A program made the position numbers and the translations under genes. A stretch of DNA of 64,000 bases. Source: Dickeya poaceiphila (lineage in GTDB: Bacteria; Pseudomonadota; Gammaproteobacteria; Enterobacterales; Enterobacteriaceae). Positions 18,327 to 26,746 of this stretch are shown here, one piece after another (positions within the stretch are counted from its first letter, which is position 1; each line of letters begins with the position of its first letter). Under the pieces are notes generated by a model that was not told the DNA's origin, ran no database searches, and was given only the letters and a program-made list of their open reading frames with translations. The stretch covers positions 1,798,001 to 1,862,000 of the forward strand of contig NZ_CP042220.2 in NCBI RefSeq assembly GCF_007858975.2, written 5' to 3'.

Positions 18327-19235
18327 CTAGGCGGGCAGGTTTATCCCATTGGGCGGCGGAAGTTGTGCGAGGAGCGCCAGTTGCGCCGTATCCTGATCGC
18401 TGGCAGGCATATAAACCAGCATCCGGTTGCCGTTGCGAGACGCACTCCACCAGTTGATCTGGCGTAAGGTAAATATGCCCAGCGTTGGATGGCGAAAACG
18501 CTTGATTTTGTCATCCACTCCCTGAATTTCATAGCGCTGGTACCACAACTGGCGGAATTCCTCTGAGGCGTTCAGGTAGCGCTGTAGTTGTGCTTCCCAC
18601 AGTGGTTCACCTGCGTGTTCCGTCATTTGCGCCCGGAACATTGCCACCAGATTGGGCAACAGATCATGTTGGTCCACCAGCCGTTCCCGCCAGTTGGGGT
18701 GAGTGAGCGCCAGCCAGATGCAGTTACGATCTTCCGGCGCTATCTGATTCAGATCGATATCCAGTAACTGACACCAGGTGAGATTGAATCCCAGTATGGT
18801 GAAGCGGGCATTGACGATCACCGCTGGCAACGGATTGAGCTGATCAAGAATACGTTGGCTGTCCGTGCTGATTTTTTCGCAACTGGCTTGTGCTGCGGGG
18901 GAAAACGGCAATCCTGCCAACATAAACAGATGCCGGGTTTCTGCTTCGTTGAATTGCAGGGCGTTGGCGATCGCGGTCAGTGTTTTGGCGGATGCGCGTA
19001 TTTCCCGGCCTTGCTCCAGCCAGGTGTACCAGGTAATGCCCACGTCTGCCAGTAGGGCGACATCTTCGCGGCGCAGGCCTGGCGTGCGTCGCTTACGAGG
19101 AACCGATAGCCCCAGTCGCAGCGGATCGAGACTTTCACGTCGTGCGCGCAGAAATGCGCCCAGGCGTTTGCGGTTATCCGGTTGTAGCGTAGTGACGTGG
19201 GTGTCAGCCGGTGGCGTGGGTAGCGGCATAACCAT
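18327..19235 (-). CDS. XRE-family regulator with MmyB-like ligand domain
   Basis: A 302-residue regulator. The N-terminal HTH of XRE type spans about residues 20-85 (LGAFLRARRESL, RTPGLRREDVALLADVGITWYTWLEQGR), and the rest matches the MmyB-like ligand-binding domain (LDQLNPLPAVIVNARFTILGFN, with FRHPTLGIFTLRQ near the end), a PAS-like fold reported to bind fatty acids. GGAGG precedes the start ATG at 19233-19235. It is divergent from a DHA2 drug exporter 131 bp away, a layout in which such regulators usually repress the exporter. The candidate operator lies between them. Confidence 0.88.
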   Translation of the reverse strand: MVMPLPTPPADTHVTTLQPDNRKRLGAFLRARRESLDPLRLGLSVPRKRRTPGLRREDVALLADVGITWYTWLEQGREIRASAKTLTAIANALQFNEAETRHLFMLAGLPFSPAAQASCEKISTDSQRILDQLNPLPAVIVNARFTILGFNLTWCQLLDIDLNQIAPEDRNCIWLALTHPNWRERLVDQHDLLPNLVAMFRAQMTEHAGEPLWEAQLQRYLNASEEFRQLWYQRYEIQGVDDKIKRFRHPTLGIFTLRQINWWSASRNGNRMLVYMPASDQDTAQLALLAQLPPPNGINLPA

Positions 19236-19283
19236 AAGAACCTCCAGATGGGGCGTTGAATAGTCACAAACAGGTAGTTCTTA

Positions 19284-19307
19284 TACCAGGATAAACAGGA
19301 ACTGGTA
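19284..19307. promoter_or_regulatory. Candidate operator between the MmyB regulator and DHA2 exporter
   Basis: TACCAG and CTGGTA form an inverted repeat with a 12-bp spacer in the 131-bp divergent intergenic region. A plausible dimer-binding site for the adjacent XRE regulator; inferred from position and symmetry only. Confidence 0.35.
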
Positions 19308-19366
19308 CCCGTTTAAATTATCGATAATGCTAACTGCCTCACAGAATTAACACAACGGGTACATCG

Positions 19367-20788
19367 ATGAAACAGGTTTCACTTTCACAACGGCTCACTG
19401 GCATCGGCCTGATGGTGCTGTTGACCGGTCAACTGTTACCGATGATCGACTTTTCTATCGTCAACGTGGCGCTGGAGGCTATCGCTCATTCACTTTCTGC
19501 CAGCCCGGCTGAGCTGGAATTGGTGGTATCGGTTTATGGCGTGGCATTTGCTGTATCGCTGGCGATGGGCGGGCGGTTAGGGGATAACCTGGGACGGCGA
19601 CGGGTGTTTATTGCTGGTGTTGCCGTGTTTGGCGTGGCGTCGTTGCTGTGCGGTATTGCTCAGGAGGTCTGGATGCTGCTGGCAGCTCGCGCTTTGCAAG
19701 GGATTGGCGCTGCACTGGTGGTACCGCAGATTTTGGCAACGATTCATGTCTGCCTGCGGGGACGTAAGCATACCCGTGCGCTGGGTTTTTATAGCGCCAT
19801 CGGTGGATTAGCTTTTGTGGTCGGTCAGGTACTCGGTGGTTTTTTGATTCAACTGGATATCGCCGGTTATGGCTGGCGCAGTGTATTTTTGGTTAATTTG
19901 CCGGTCTGCCTGCTGGTGTTGCTGCTGGCGCCGTCACGCCTGCCTGACACCCGTGGCGAAAAACCGGTTGCGTTGGATATGTCTGGCACGGCGCTGTTGT
20001 CACTGATGCTGGCAAGCCTGCTGTTTCCGTTGGCGTTGGGACCTATCTGGCACTGGCCGTGGCCCTGTATCGCCGTGTTGCTGAGCAGCCTGGTGTGGTT
20101 TGCGCTGTTATGGCGAGTAGAGCGTCGTCAGCCAGCGCCGTTACTGCCGCCTGCGTTGTTTCGTTTGCCGGGGGTCCGTTTCGGGTTGCTGCTGGCGTTG
20201 CTGTTTTTTTCCAGCTGGAGCGGGTTTATGTTCGCGGTTGCTTATACCTTGCAATCCGGCGCAGGTTTTACCCCGTTGCAGTCAGGTAACAGTTTTATCG
20301 GTCTGGGGTTGTCCTATTTTGTGGCATCGTTGTTCAGTAGCCGCCTTATCACTCGCTTTGGTAATCGCGGGGCATTGCTGACGGGGTGCGCCATTCAGAT
20401 GAGCGGGTTGGTGTTATTGATAGTGTCGCTGGCGTGGCGCTGGCCGGTATCGGTGCTGCAATTGTTGCCTGCGACCATGATGATTGGCTTTGGTCAGGCG
20501 TTTATTGTCAGCAGTTTTTATCGCATCGGGCTGTCTGATGTACCGACGCAGCAGGCCGGTTCGGGCAGTGCATTACTTTCTACCATGCAACAGGCATCAC
20601 TGGGGTTGGGTCCAATAGTGCTGGGTACCCTATTGGTACAGGCGCTACATGCCAGTGGCGGACATTTTGCCCGTGCGCTGATCGTCACACTGATGGCGGA
20701 ATGGGGCGTGATGCTGGTGCTGGTATGGTGTGCGCTGCGTAACCGGCAGACGTTTACCCCCACGTGCCCGGTCGCCAGTGGAGAATAA
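19367..20788 (+). CDS. MFS exporter of the DHA2 (14-TM) drug-resistance family
   Basis: A 473-residue transporter. TM1 carries the DHA2 phrase LLPMIDFSIVNVALEAI (D in the D1 motif), the loop 2-3 motif A is GGRLGDNLGRRRVFIAG, and the antiporter motif C region in helix 5 contains GGLAFVVGQVLGGFL. Hydropathy supports 14 helices. Members export dyes, biocides or antibiotics by proton antiport. It is divergent from, and probably controlled by, the XRE/MmyB regulator. The ATG at 19367 has only a weak ribosome-binding site. A strong terminator follows. Confidence 0.88.
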   Translation: MKQVSLSQRLTGIGLMVLLTGQLLPMIDFSIVNVALEAIAHSLSASPAELELVVSVYGVAFAVSLAMGGRLGDNLGRRRVFIAGVAVFGVASLLCGIAQEVWMLLAARALQGIGAALVVPQILATIHVCLRGRKHTRALGFYSAIGGLAFVVGQVLGGFLIQLDIAGYGWRSVFLVNLPVCLLVLLLAPSRLPDTRGEKPVALDMSGTALLSLMLASLLFPLALGPIWHWPWPCIAVLLSSLVWFALLWRVERRQPAPLLPPALFRLPGVRFGLLLALLFFSSWSGFMFAVAYTLQSGAGFTPLQSGNSFIGLGLSYFVASLFSSRLITRFGNRGALLTGCAIQMSGLVLLIVSLAWRWPVSVLQLLPATMMIGFGQAFIVSSFYRIGLSDVPTQQAGSGSALLSTMQQASLGLGPIVLGTLLVQALHASGGHFARALIVTLMAEWGVMLVLVWCALRNRQTFTPTCPVASGE

Positions 20789-20816
20789 CGTCATCGAGAG
20801 CCAGTGATGCCAATAA

Positions 20817-20844
20817 AAAATGCCAGTCTCTCGACTGGCATTTT
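20817..20844. terminator. Bidirectional terminator between the DHA2 exporter and tpx
   Basis: AAAATGCCAGTC pairs with GACTGGCATTTT around a TCTC loop (12 bp). It serves the convergent genes on both sides. Confidence 0.88.
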
Positions 20845-20894
20845 AGTGGGCGCTATCGCGGTGATGGCGAAACACGGCGATAGCGCATCGAGAC

Positions 20895-21398
20895 TTATTT
20901 CAGTACGGCGATAGCTGCATCGTAATCCGGTTCGTTGGTGATTTCGTTCACCAGTTCGCTGTGCAGCACGTTGTCGTTTTCATCCAGCACCACAACGGCG
21001 CGTGCGGTCAGCCCTTTCAGCGCACCGTCGGCAATTGCCACACCGTAATTTTCCTTGAATTCTGCGCCGCGCAGCGTAGACAACACGACCACGTTGTTCA
21101 GACCTTCAGCACCACAGAAGCGAGACTGGGCGAATGGCAAATCGGCGGAGATGCACAGGACGATGGTATTATCCAGGCTGGATGCCAGTTGATTAAATTT
21201 GCGCACAGACGCGGCGCAGACACCGGTATCAATGCTTGGGAAGATGTTCAGGACTTTGCGTTTGCCGGCGTAGTGGCTCAGAGCGACATCAGAGAGATCT
21301 TTGGCAACCAGTGAAAATGCAGGTGCCTTGCTGCCGACTGCCGGAAAAGATCCTGTTACCGGTACCGGGTTACCCTGGAAATGTACATTTGTTGACAT
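20895..21398 (-). CDS. tpx: Tpx, atypical 2-Cys thiol peroxidase
   Basis: 167 residues from the ATG at 21396-21398 ([14 protein letters not shown]), with AAGGA upstream; E. coli Tpx has 168. The peroxidatic Cys61 lies in [11 protein letters not shown] and the resolving Cys95 in SRFCGAEGL, the same positions as in E. coli. The enzyme reduces hydrogen and organic peroxides, being recharged by thioredoxin. It lies convergent to the exporter and upstream of nothing on its strand, as a monocistronic gene. In E. coli the next gene is the epimerase ycjG; here that gene is absent and mpaA follows directly. Confidence 0.97.
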   Translation of the reverse strand: MSTNVHFQGNPVPVTGSFPAVGSKAPAFSLVAKDLSDVALSHYAGKRKVLNIFPSIDTGVCAASVRKFNQLASSLDNTIVLCISADLPFAQSRFCGAEGLNNVVVLSTLRGAEFKENYGVAIADGALKGLTARAVVVLDENDNVLHSELVNEITNEPDYDAAIAVLK

Positions 21399-21453
21399 GC
21401 TTACGTCCTTCATCACAGGTGATTAACATGTTGGTTAGTGTAGGGCAACATTA

Positions 21454-22185
21454 TCAACATTGGTATAAAAAATTATGAGACAACAAACGAATCAGCGCAG
21501 ACAGATAGCGGTGATTGGCGCTATCGGCGGCGACAGGCGGCAACTCAGCGGTAATGCAATGCAACTGGCGTTCAGCGCACCAACTGCCAAATGAACCCGG
21601 CGTAGGGTATCCCACATCATCCACCAGCGGCAGCGAGAATTCATGCGCCAGCCAGGCACCCAGCTCGGAACGTTGCGGGTCATCGATACAGGCCAGCGGT
21701 TCATGAAAAGACACCACCCACGGAGGCGACAAATGATCGATAAGGCGGCAAAGCGCCTGTGTTTCCGGCTCGGAGCCGGGACTCTCGCCGGTGGCAAGTT
21801 GCACGTCGCGCACGGATGTGCTTTCGCTCCAACGGTAGACCGTGTTATCTGGTCGCCAGTTGGTCGCTGGAAAATTACGATTGAGATCAACGCCGTGAGC
21901 GTTGGCGCGCAGACCTAGCTGGCAGCCGTCCGGGTTGACCGCCAGTATCACGTGGTGTGCCCGGTTACCCGGCGCGAGTGTGCGTAATGCGCAGGAAAGC
22001 GCCACCACCGATGCGGTTTCATCACCGTGTGTCCCGGCGATGATCAACCCGCTGTTTTTGCCTGTCTTTTCAGCCGGGAACCAAAGCAGCGGTGCGCCCA
22101 GCCGGGAACGACCATACTCCTGACCCGGTGAAACAAAGAACCCGCGCTCGGTTCGAGGGCGTTGCAGAAATCCAGCGTCTGTCAT
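21454..22185 (-). CDS. mpaA: MpaA, murein tripeptide amidase A
   Basis: 243 residues from the ATG at 22183-22185, preceded by GGGAG (E. coli 242). A cytoplasmic M14-family zinc carboxypeptidase that cleaves the D-Glu-mDAP bond of imported murein tripeptide. Zinc ligands are in AGTHGDE (His-x-x-Glu) and SFHEP (His); ANAHGVDLNRNFPATNW is the family substrate-binding segment, and HCITAELPP carries the catalytic Glu region. It is divergent from mppA, whose product binds the same tripeptide in the periplasm. The two make a coherent murein-recycling unit. Confidence 0.94.
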   Translation of the reverse strand: MTDAGFLQRPRTERGFFVSPGQEYGRSRLGAPLLWFPAEKTGKNSGLIIAGTHGDETASVVALSCALRTLAPGNRAHHVILAVNPDGCQLGLRANAHGVDLNRNFPATNWRPDNTVYRWSESTSVRDVQLATGESPGSEPETQALCRLIDHLSPPWVVSFHEPLACIDDPQRSELGAWLAHEFSLPLVDDVGYPTPGSFGSWCAERQLHCITAELPPVAADSANHRYLSALIRLLSHNFLYQC

Positions 22186-22520
22186 GGCAGCTCCCTGAAT
22201 GATGAACCCTGTTGTTTCGCCTGATAATAACAAAAAATGTATACAGGTCGTGTCGGCAAGCCCGAAATCGCGGGGCGTTTCGCAAAGCGATGGCGTACCA
22301 CTGGCTGGAAGATCAAGTTTGCGACTATGATAATTTTCAGCCTGATAATGATTTTTTCAGCTGATTACCTGACATGTTCCTGGTCGCTCCTCAATCCTGC
22401 TTCGGGTCTTACGAGGTTGCAGGGGGCGAAGACAATGTTTAATGTGGTTCAAAGGCAATGATTGCAAGAGTAATAGTTGTAATGGTGATGGTTTAAGGAT
22501 AATAGTTTTAAGGACACAAC
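22186..22520. other. mpaA-mppA divergent intergenic region
   Basis: 335 bp carrying the promoters of both genes. A 23-codon reading frame near 22290-22360 has no Shine-Dalgarno and I do not call it. Just before mppA the phrase TTTTAAGGA/TTTAAGGA occurs twice, the second copy being the mppA ribosome-binding site. No strong hairpin seen. Confidence 0.5.
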
Positions 22521-24152
22521 ATGCAATTTCGTTATTCCGCTGTTTGCGTAAATGCGTTCTGCGCTGTACTGATGACCATGCTGCTCAATCCGGCAGGTGC
22601 TGCGCAGGTTCCTCCTGGTACCGTATTGGCGGACCAGCAGCAGATCGTGCGCCATATCAAAGATGAACCCGCGTCGCTGGACCCCATTAAAGCGGTTGGT
22701 TTGCCGGAAATTCAGGTCATTCGAGATTTGTTTGAAGGATTGGTGAATCAGGATGCACAAGGCAACCCGATTCCCGGCGTCGCTCAGCGTTGGCAGACTA
22801 ACGATAATCGTACCTTTATTTTTACCCTGCGCGCTAATGCTCGCTGGTCGAATGGCGACCCGGTTACTGCCAGGGACTTTGTCTACAGCTGGCGGCGACT
22901 GGTGACGCCGCAGAACAATTCGCCGTTTGGCTGGTTTGCGCGCCTGGCGGGGATCGTCAATGCTGATGAGATTCTGGCTGGCAAACTGCCCGCCGATAAA
23001 CTGGGCGTCACTGCGGTTGACGACCACACACTCAAAGTACAATTGAGTAAACCAGTACCTTATTTCATTAGCCTGATGGCTAATTTCAGCCTTTATCCGG
23101 TGCATCAGGCCACCGTGGAGAAATACGGCAACGAGTGGACTAAACCGGGCAATCTGGTGGGTAACGGCGCCTTCGTGCTGACAGAGCGGGTGGTTAACGA
23201 AAAGTTGGTACTGACGCCTAACGACCAGTATTGGGATCATGCTAATACCCGGTTGACGCAGGTCACTTTCGTACCGATCAATCAGGAGTCCAATGCTACC
23301 AAGCGTTATCTGGCCGGCGACATCGATATCACCGAGTCATTTCCCAAGAACCAGTACCAGAAACTGCTTAAAGATCTGCCGGGGCAGGTCTTTACGCCAG
23401 ACCAACTGGGTACCTATTACTATGCGTTTAACACCCAGCGCGCACCAACCAACGATGTGCGGGTACGAAAGGCGCTTTCGTATGCCATCGACCGCAAAAT
23501 TATTGCTGAGAAAGTGTTGGGAACCGGCGAAAAACCGGCCTACCGTTTTACGCCTGATGTGACCGCCGGATTCACGCCGCAACCGGTACAGTTGCAGCAG
23601 TATTCACAGGCTGAGCTGGATATGCAGGCCAAGGCGCTAATGGCGGCAGCGGGTTATGGCCCGTCCAGACCGCTGAAGCTGACGCTGTTGTACAACCTGC
23701 AGGAAGTTCATCAGAAAATCGCCATTGCGGTAGCGTCGATGTGGAAGACGAAACTCGGTGTAGAGGTCAAGCTGGTGAATCAGGAATGGAAAACCTATAT
23801 CGACAGTCGCAACACGGGCAATTTTGATGTGATACGCGCGTCTTGGGTTGGTGATTACAACGAGCCATCCACCTTCCTGTCGCTACTGACTTCCAGTCAC
23901 AGCGGCAATATCGCACGTTTCAACAATGCAGATTATGACCGCCTGATGACGGATACCGCCGGGCAAACTGACCGGAAGGTATTAAACGAGGATTATAATC
24001 ACGCCGAGCAGATTCTGGCTGAGCAGGCACCGATTGCGCCAATCTACCAGTACACCAATGGTCGGTTGATTAAACCTTGGGTGAAAGGCTATCCCATTAC
24101 CAATCCTGAAGATGTCGCTTACAGTCATACGCTTTATATTCTGAAACACTAA
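22521..24152 (+). CDS. mppA: MppA, periplasmic murein tripeptide-binding protein
   Basis: A 543-residue family-5 solute-binding protein (E. coli 537) with a signal peptide ending LLNPAGAAQ. The mature start reads VPPGTVLADQQQIVRHIKDE, and the segments SLDPIKAVGLPEIQVIRDLFEGLVNQ and YNEPSTFLSLLTSSHSGN match MppA closely. MppA delivers L-Ala-gamma-D-Glu-mDAP to the Opp permease for recycling, and OppA-like peptides to a lesser extent. AAGGA precedes the ATG. OppA is the alternative call, but the C-terminal KGYPITNPEDVAYSHTLYI and the location beside mpaA favour MppA. Confidence 0.9.
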   Translation: MQFRYSAVCVNAFCAVLMTMLLNPAGAAQVPPGTVLADQQQIVRHIKDEPASLDPIKAVGLPEIQVIRDLFEGLVNQDAQGNPIPGVAQRWQTNDNRTFIFTLRANARWSNGDPVTARDFVYSWRRLVTPQNNSPFGWFARLAGIVNADEILAGKLPADKLGVTAVDDHTLKVQLSKPVPYFISLMANFSLYPVHQATVEKYGNEWTKPGNLVGNGAFVLTERVVNEKLVLTPNDQYWDHANTRLTQVTFVPINQESNATKRYLAGDIDITESFPKNQYQKLLKDLPGQVFTPDQLGTYYYAFNTQRAPTNDVRVRKALSYAIDRKIIAEKVLGTGEKPAYRFTPDVTAGFTPQPVQLQQYSQAELDMQAKALMAAAGYGPSRPLKLTLLYNLQEVHQKIAIAVASMWKTKLGVEVKLVNQEWKTYIDSRNTGNFDVIRASWVGDYNEPSTFLSLLTSSHSGNIARFNNADYDRLMTDTAGQTDRKVLNEDYNHAEQILAEQAPIAPIYQYTNGRLIKPWVKGYPITNPEDVAYSHTLYILKH

Positions 24153-24268
24153 GTCAGGTTTCTTAATGACAGCGTTATCAAGACGTGTGGCGACGATGCA
24201 CCCTTTCCGATTGCGGTTGTTGTAACAGGCAGTAAGATGGAAGCGGTGTGCGTGGCAGGAGGAACGGC

Positions 24269-25255
24269 GTGGAAGTGACTGAAAATAATGCTATCCGGCA
24301 TACTGGTGCGGTCTTTACCTATCGGCTGGATGGCAAGGGCGGCATTCTGCCGCTGGCGGAGAGTAGTGTGAGCGAGGAGGCAGAGCAGCCTGTCTGGTTA
24401 CATCTTGACTCGACACAACCGGCCAGCGTGCACTGGCTGCATGAAACCACGCTCTTGCCGGACAGCGTACGTAACGCGCTGGCGGGAGAAAGCGCCCGCC
24501 CCCGCGTATTACGGCTTGGTGAGGGCACGCTGGTGACCCTGCGCAGCATCAATTACAACCCTAATGAAAGGCCGGATGAATTGGTCGCCATCCGGGTATT
24601 TATTACTGGCCGGCTGATTGTTTCTACTCGTCGCCGCAAGGTTGCGGCGATTGATGAGGTGATGAGTGACCTGAAAGAGGGCAACGGTCCTGCCAACAGT
24701 GGTGACTGGATTGTATCCGTTGCCGAGGCATTAACCGATAACACCAGTGAGTTCATTGATGAACTGCATGAGAAAATCATCGATCTGGAAGATGCGTTAC
24801 TGGAACAACGTATTCCACCGCGTGGTGAACTGGCGCTGATTCGCAAACAATTGATTGTGTTACGCCGTTATATGACGCCGCAACGCGATATTTTCTCGCG
24901 TTTATCCGGTGAGAAATTCAGTTGGATGCAGGATGACGACCGTCGTCGTATGCAGGAAATTGCCGAACGTCTTGGTCGTGGGCTGGAAGATTTGGATGCC
25001 AGCATCGCTCGTACAACCGTGATTGCGGATGAAATCACCACGCTGATGACTGATGCGATGAACCGGCGTACCTATACGATGTCGTTGCTGGCAATGGTTT
25101 TTCTGCCCACTACCTTTCTGACCGGATTATTTGGCGTTAACCTGGGTGGTATTCCGGGCGCCACTAGTGGTATCGGATTTGGTGTATTTTGCCTGATGTT
25201 GGTGCTGTTAGTGAGCGGCGTTGCCTGGTGGTTAAAGCGCAGTAAATGGCTATGA
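24269..25255 (+). CDS. zntB: ZntB, CorA-family zinc transporter
   Basis: 328 residues from the GTG at 24269 ([13 protein letters not shown]), which has an ideal AGGAGGA ribosome-binding site; E. coli ZntB has 327. The long N-terminal cytoplasmic domain is followed by two C-terminal helices, the first ending in the family [10 protein letters not shown] motif (CorA-type G-x-N) and the second ending WWLKRSKWL. ZntB forms a pentameric channel-like zinc transporter, proposed to work by proton coupling. The neighbouring gene order zntB-fnrS-ttcA matches E. coli except that dbpA is absent. Confidence 0.95.
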   Translation: MEVTENNAIRHTGAVFTYRLDGKGGILPLAESSVSEEAEQPVWLHLDSTQPASVHWLHETTLLPDSVRNALAGESARPRVLRLGEGTLVTLRSINYNPNERPDELVAIRVFITGRLIVSTRRRKVAAIDEVMSDLKEGNGPANSGDWIVSVAEALTDNTSEFIDELHEKIIDLEDALLEQRIPPRGELALIRKQLIVLRRYMTPQRDIFSRLSGEKFSWMQDDDRRRMQEIAERLGRGLEDLDASIARTTVIADEITTLMTDAMNRRTYTMSLLAMVFLPTTFLTGLFGVNLGGIPGATSGIGFGVFCLMLVLLVSGVAWWLKRSKWL

Positions 25256-25323
25256 AGGGCGAGGCGGAATAATTGCGCGAAATATCACACAACCAATAGC
25301 AGTGATAAAAACCATAGTTAATA

Positions 25324-25337
25324 TTGAGCAATATCAA
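25324..25337 (+). promoter_or_regulatory. FNR box of the fnrS promoter
   Basis: TTGAGCAATATCAA matches the FNR consensus TTGAT-N4-ATCAA with one change. Its centre lies about 42 bp upstream of the expected FnrS 5' end, the class II activator spacing, and a TATGCT -10 element is at 25363-25368. Confidence 0.85.
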
Positions 25338-25372
25338 CATTTTTGGACTACACCTACGGCACTATGCTTTCC

Positions 25373-25491
25373 GCAGGTGAATGCAACGTCAAGCGATGGG
25401 CGTTGCGCTCCATATTGTCTTACTTCCTTTTTTGAATTACTGCATAGCACAATTAATTCACACCATGCCGACGTTTCGTCGGCTTTTTTTT
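25373..25491 (+). ncRNA. fnrS: FnrS, FNR-activated Hfq-dependent small RNA
   Basis: About 119 nt beginning GCAGGTGAATGCAACGTC, almost identical to E. coli FnrS as I know it through the 5' seed region, the central GCGTTGCGCTCCATATTG stretch and the TTACTTCC single-stranded segment. The 3' terminator is GCCGACGTTTCGTCGGC followed by eight T. In E. coli FnrS is induced anaerobically by FNR and represses aerobic-metabolism and oxidative-stress mRNAs such as sodB, maeA and gpmA. The upstream FNR box and -10 element support the same control. Location between zntB and ttcA is conserved. Confidence 0.94.
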
Positions 25492-25604
25492 GCCTGCAAT
25501 TTAATGTAAAGCATCTGATACGGACGGTGTGCCGTTCGTCGCGATGAGCGCCGTATTCGCACGTTATTTTTATCGGAAAGTAGTCCGTGGTGTGTACACA
25601 TATC

Positions 25605-25622
25605 GGCGGCCAGGTGGCCGCC
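25605..25622 (-). terminator. Hairpin after ttcA
   Basis: GGCGGCC pairs with GGCCGCC around a 4-nt loop, 9 bp beyond the ttcA stop. No T-tract follows on the minus strand, so termination efficiency is uncertain. Confidence 0.5.
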
Positions 25623-25630
25623 AATCAGTG

Positions 25631-26572
25631 TTAACGGATTTCCAGTACGTCCAGTCGCTCCAGCGGTCGGGCGCTGTCTTCGTCGTCCTCATCCGGTTGC
25701 CAGCCTACGGGTTGCAGCGGCATCTCCTCTCGGTCGAATGCCAGATCGCCACCGTCTACCACCTCGCTGCCCTGACGAATTGACTTGAAATCGAACAGGT
25801 TGGTATCGCTCAGATGCGACGGCACCACATTCTGCATGGCGCTAAACATGGTTTCGATACGGCCTGGGTAGCGTTTGTCCCAGTCACGCAGCATATCCTT
25901 GATTACCTGGCGTTGCAGGTTAGGCTGCGAGCCGCACAGATTACACGGAATAATCGGGAACTGGCGCGCGTCGGCAAAACGTTCAATATCTTTTTCGCGG
26001 CAGTATGCCAGTGGGCGAATCACCACGTGCTTGCCGTCGTCGCTGACCAGTTTTGGCGGCATACCTTTCAGCTTACCGCCGTAGAACATGTTCAGAAACA
26101 GCGTTTGCAGGATGTCATCACGGTGATGACCGAGTGCAATTTTGGTGGCGCCCAGTTCGGTGGCGGTACGGTACAGAATGCCACGACGCAGGCGCGAGCA
26201 GAGCGAACAGGTGGTCTTCCCTTCCGGAATCTTCTCTTTCACGATACCGTAGGTGTTTTCTTCCACAATTTTATATTCAACGCCGATGCTGTCCAGATAG
26301 TGCGGCAGCACATGTTCCGGGAAACCCGGCTGCTTCTGGTCGAGATTCACCGCCACCAGCGAGAAATTTACCGGCGCGCTCTGTTGCAGATTACGCAGGA
26401 TCTCCAGCATGGTGTAGCTGTCTTTGCCACCGGACAGACAGACCATGATGCGGTCGCCGTCTTCAATCATATTGAAATCGGCAATCGCCTCGCCCACGTT
26501 ACGACGCAGACGCTTTTGCAATTTGTTGAGGTTGTATTGTTGCTTGGGTGTAACGGATTGATTTTCTGACAT
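25631..26572 (-). CDS. ttcA: TtcA, tRNA 2-thiocytidine-32 synthetase
   Basis: A 313-residue cytoplasmic enzyme (E. coli 311) that thiolates C32 of certain tRNAs using ATP and an iron-sulfur cluster. The PP-loop SGGKDS is at residues 47-52. The cluster-binding and catalytic cysteines are in TTCSLCSR (Cys122, Cys125) and [11 protein letters not shown] (Cys210, Cys213). The start ATG at 26570-26572 gives [14 protein letters not shown]. The C-terminus is an acidic DEDDED-type tail. An upstream neighbour on the other side is the FnrS small RNA. Confidence 0.96.
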   Translation of the reverse strand: MSENQSVTPKQQYNLNKLQKRLRRNVGEAIADFNMIEDGDRIMVCLSGGKDSYTMLEILRNLQQSAPVNFSLVAVNLDQKQPGFPEHVLPHYLDSIGVEYKIVEENTYGIVKEKIPEGKTTCSLCSRLRRGILYRTATELGATKIALGHHRDDILQTLFLNMFYGGKLKGMPPKLVSDDGKHVVIRPLAYCREKDIERFADARQFPIIPCNLCGSQPNLQRQVIKDMLRDWDKRYPGRIETMFSAMQNVVPSHLSDTNLFDFKSIRQGSEVVDGGDLAFDREEMPLQPVGWQPDEDDEDSARPLERLDVLEIR

Positions 26573-26684
26573 TTAACGGTAACTCATGTTCATGGGGCCG
26601 GTGCTCCAGCGTTGCTGGGGGCTAAGTGTACCATTAAGTGCGTGGCAGGGGAGTCTGGTGGGTAATAAACCTGCTAAATGATGG

Positions 26685-26710
26685 CAGGTGGCCATTTAGG
26701 TGGCCACCTG
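26685..26710 (-). terminator. Hairpin after the amidase-muramidase gene
   Basis: CAGGTGGCCA pairs perfectly with TGGCCACCTG (10 bp, 6-nt loop), 37 bp beyond the stop of the 701-residue gene. It separates that gene from ttcA. Confidence 0.65.
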
Positions 26711-26746
26711 TATCGGATGTCCTGTGTGATTCATAGACATCAGAGA

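Noticed and set aside
22290..22365. 23-codon frame beginning MAYHWLEDQV before mppA
   Set aside because: No Shine-Dalgarno, no family resemblance; kept only as a remark in the intergenic entry.
22449..23240. 263-codon frame opposite mppA
   Set aside because: Shadow of the mppA coding strand; no domain and no ribosome-binding site.
25814..26569. 251-codon frame opposite ttcA
   Set aside because: Covers nearly all of ttcA in antisense with no recognisable domain.
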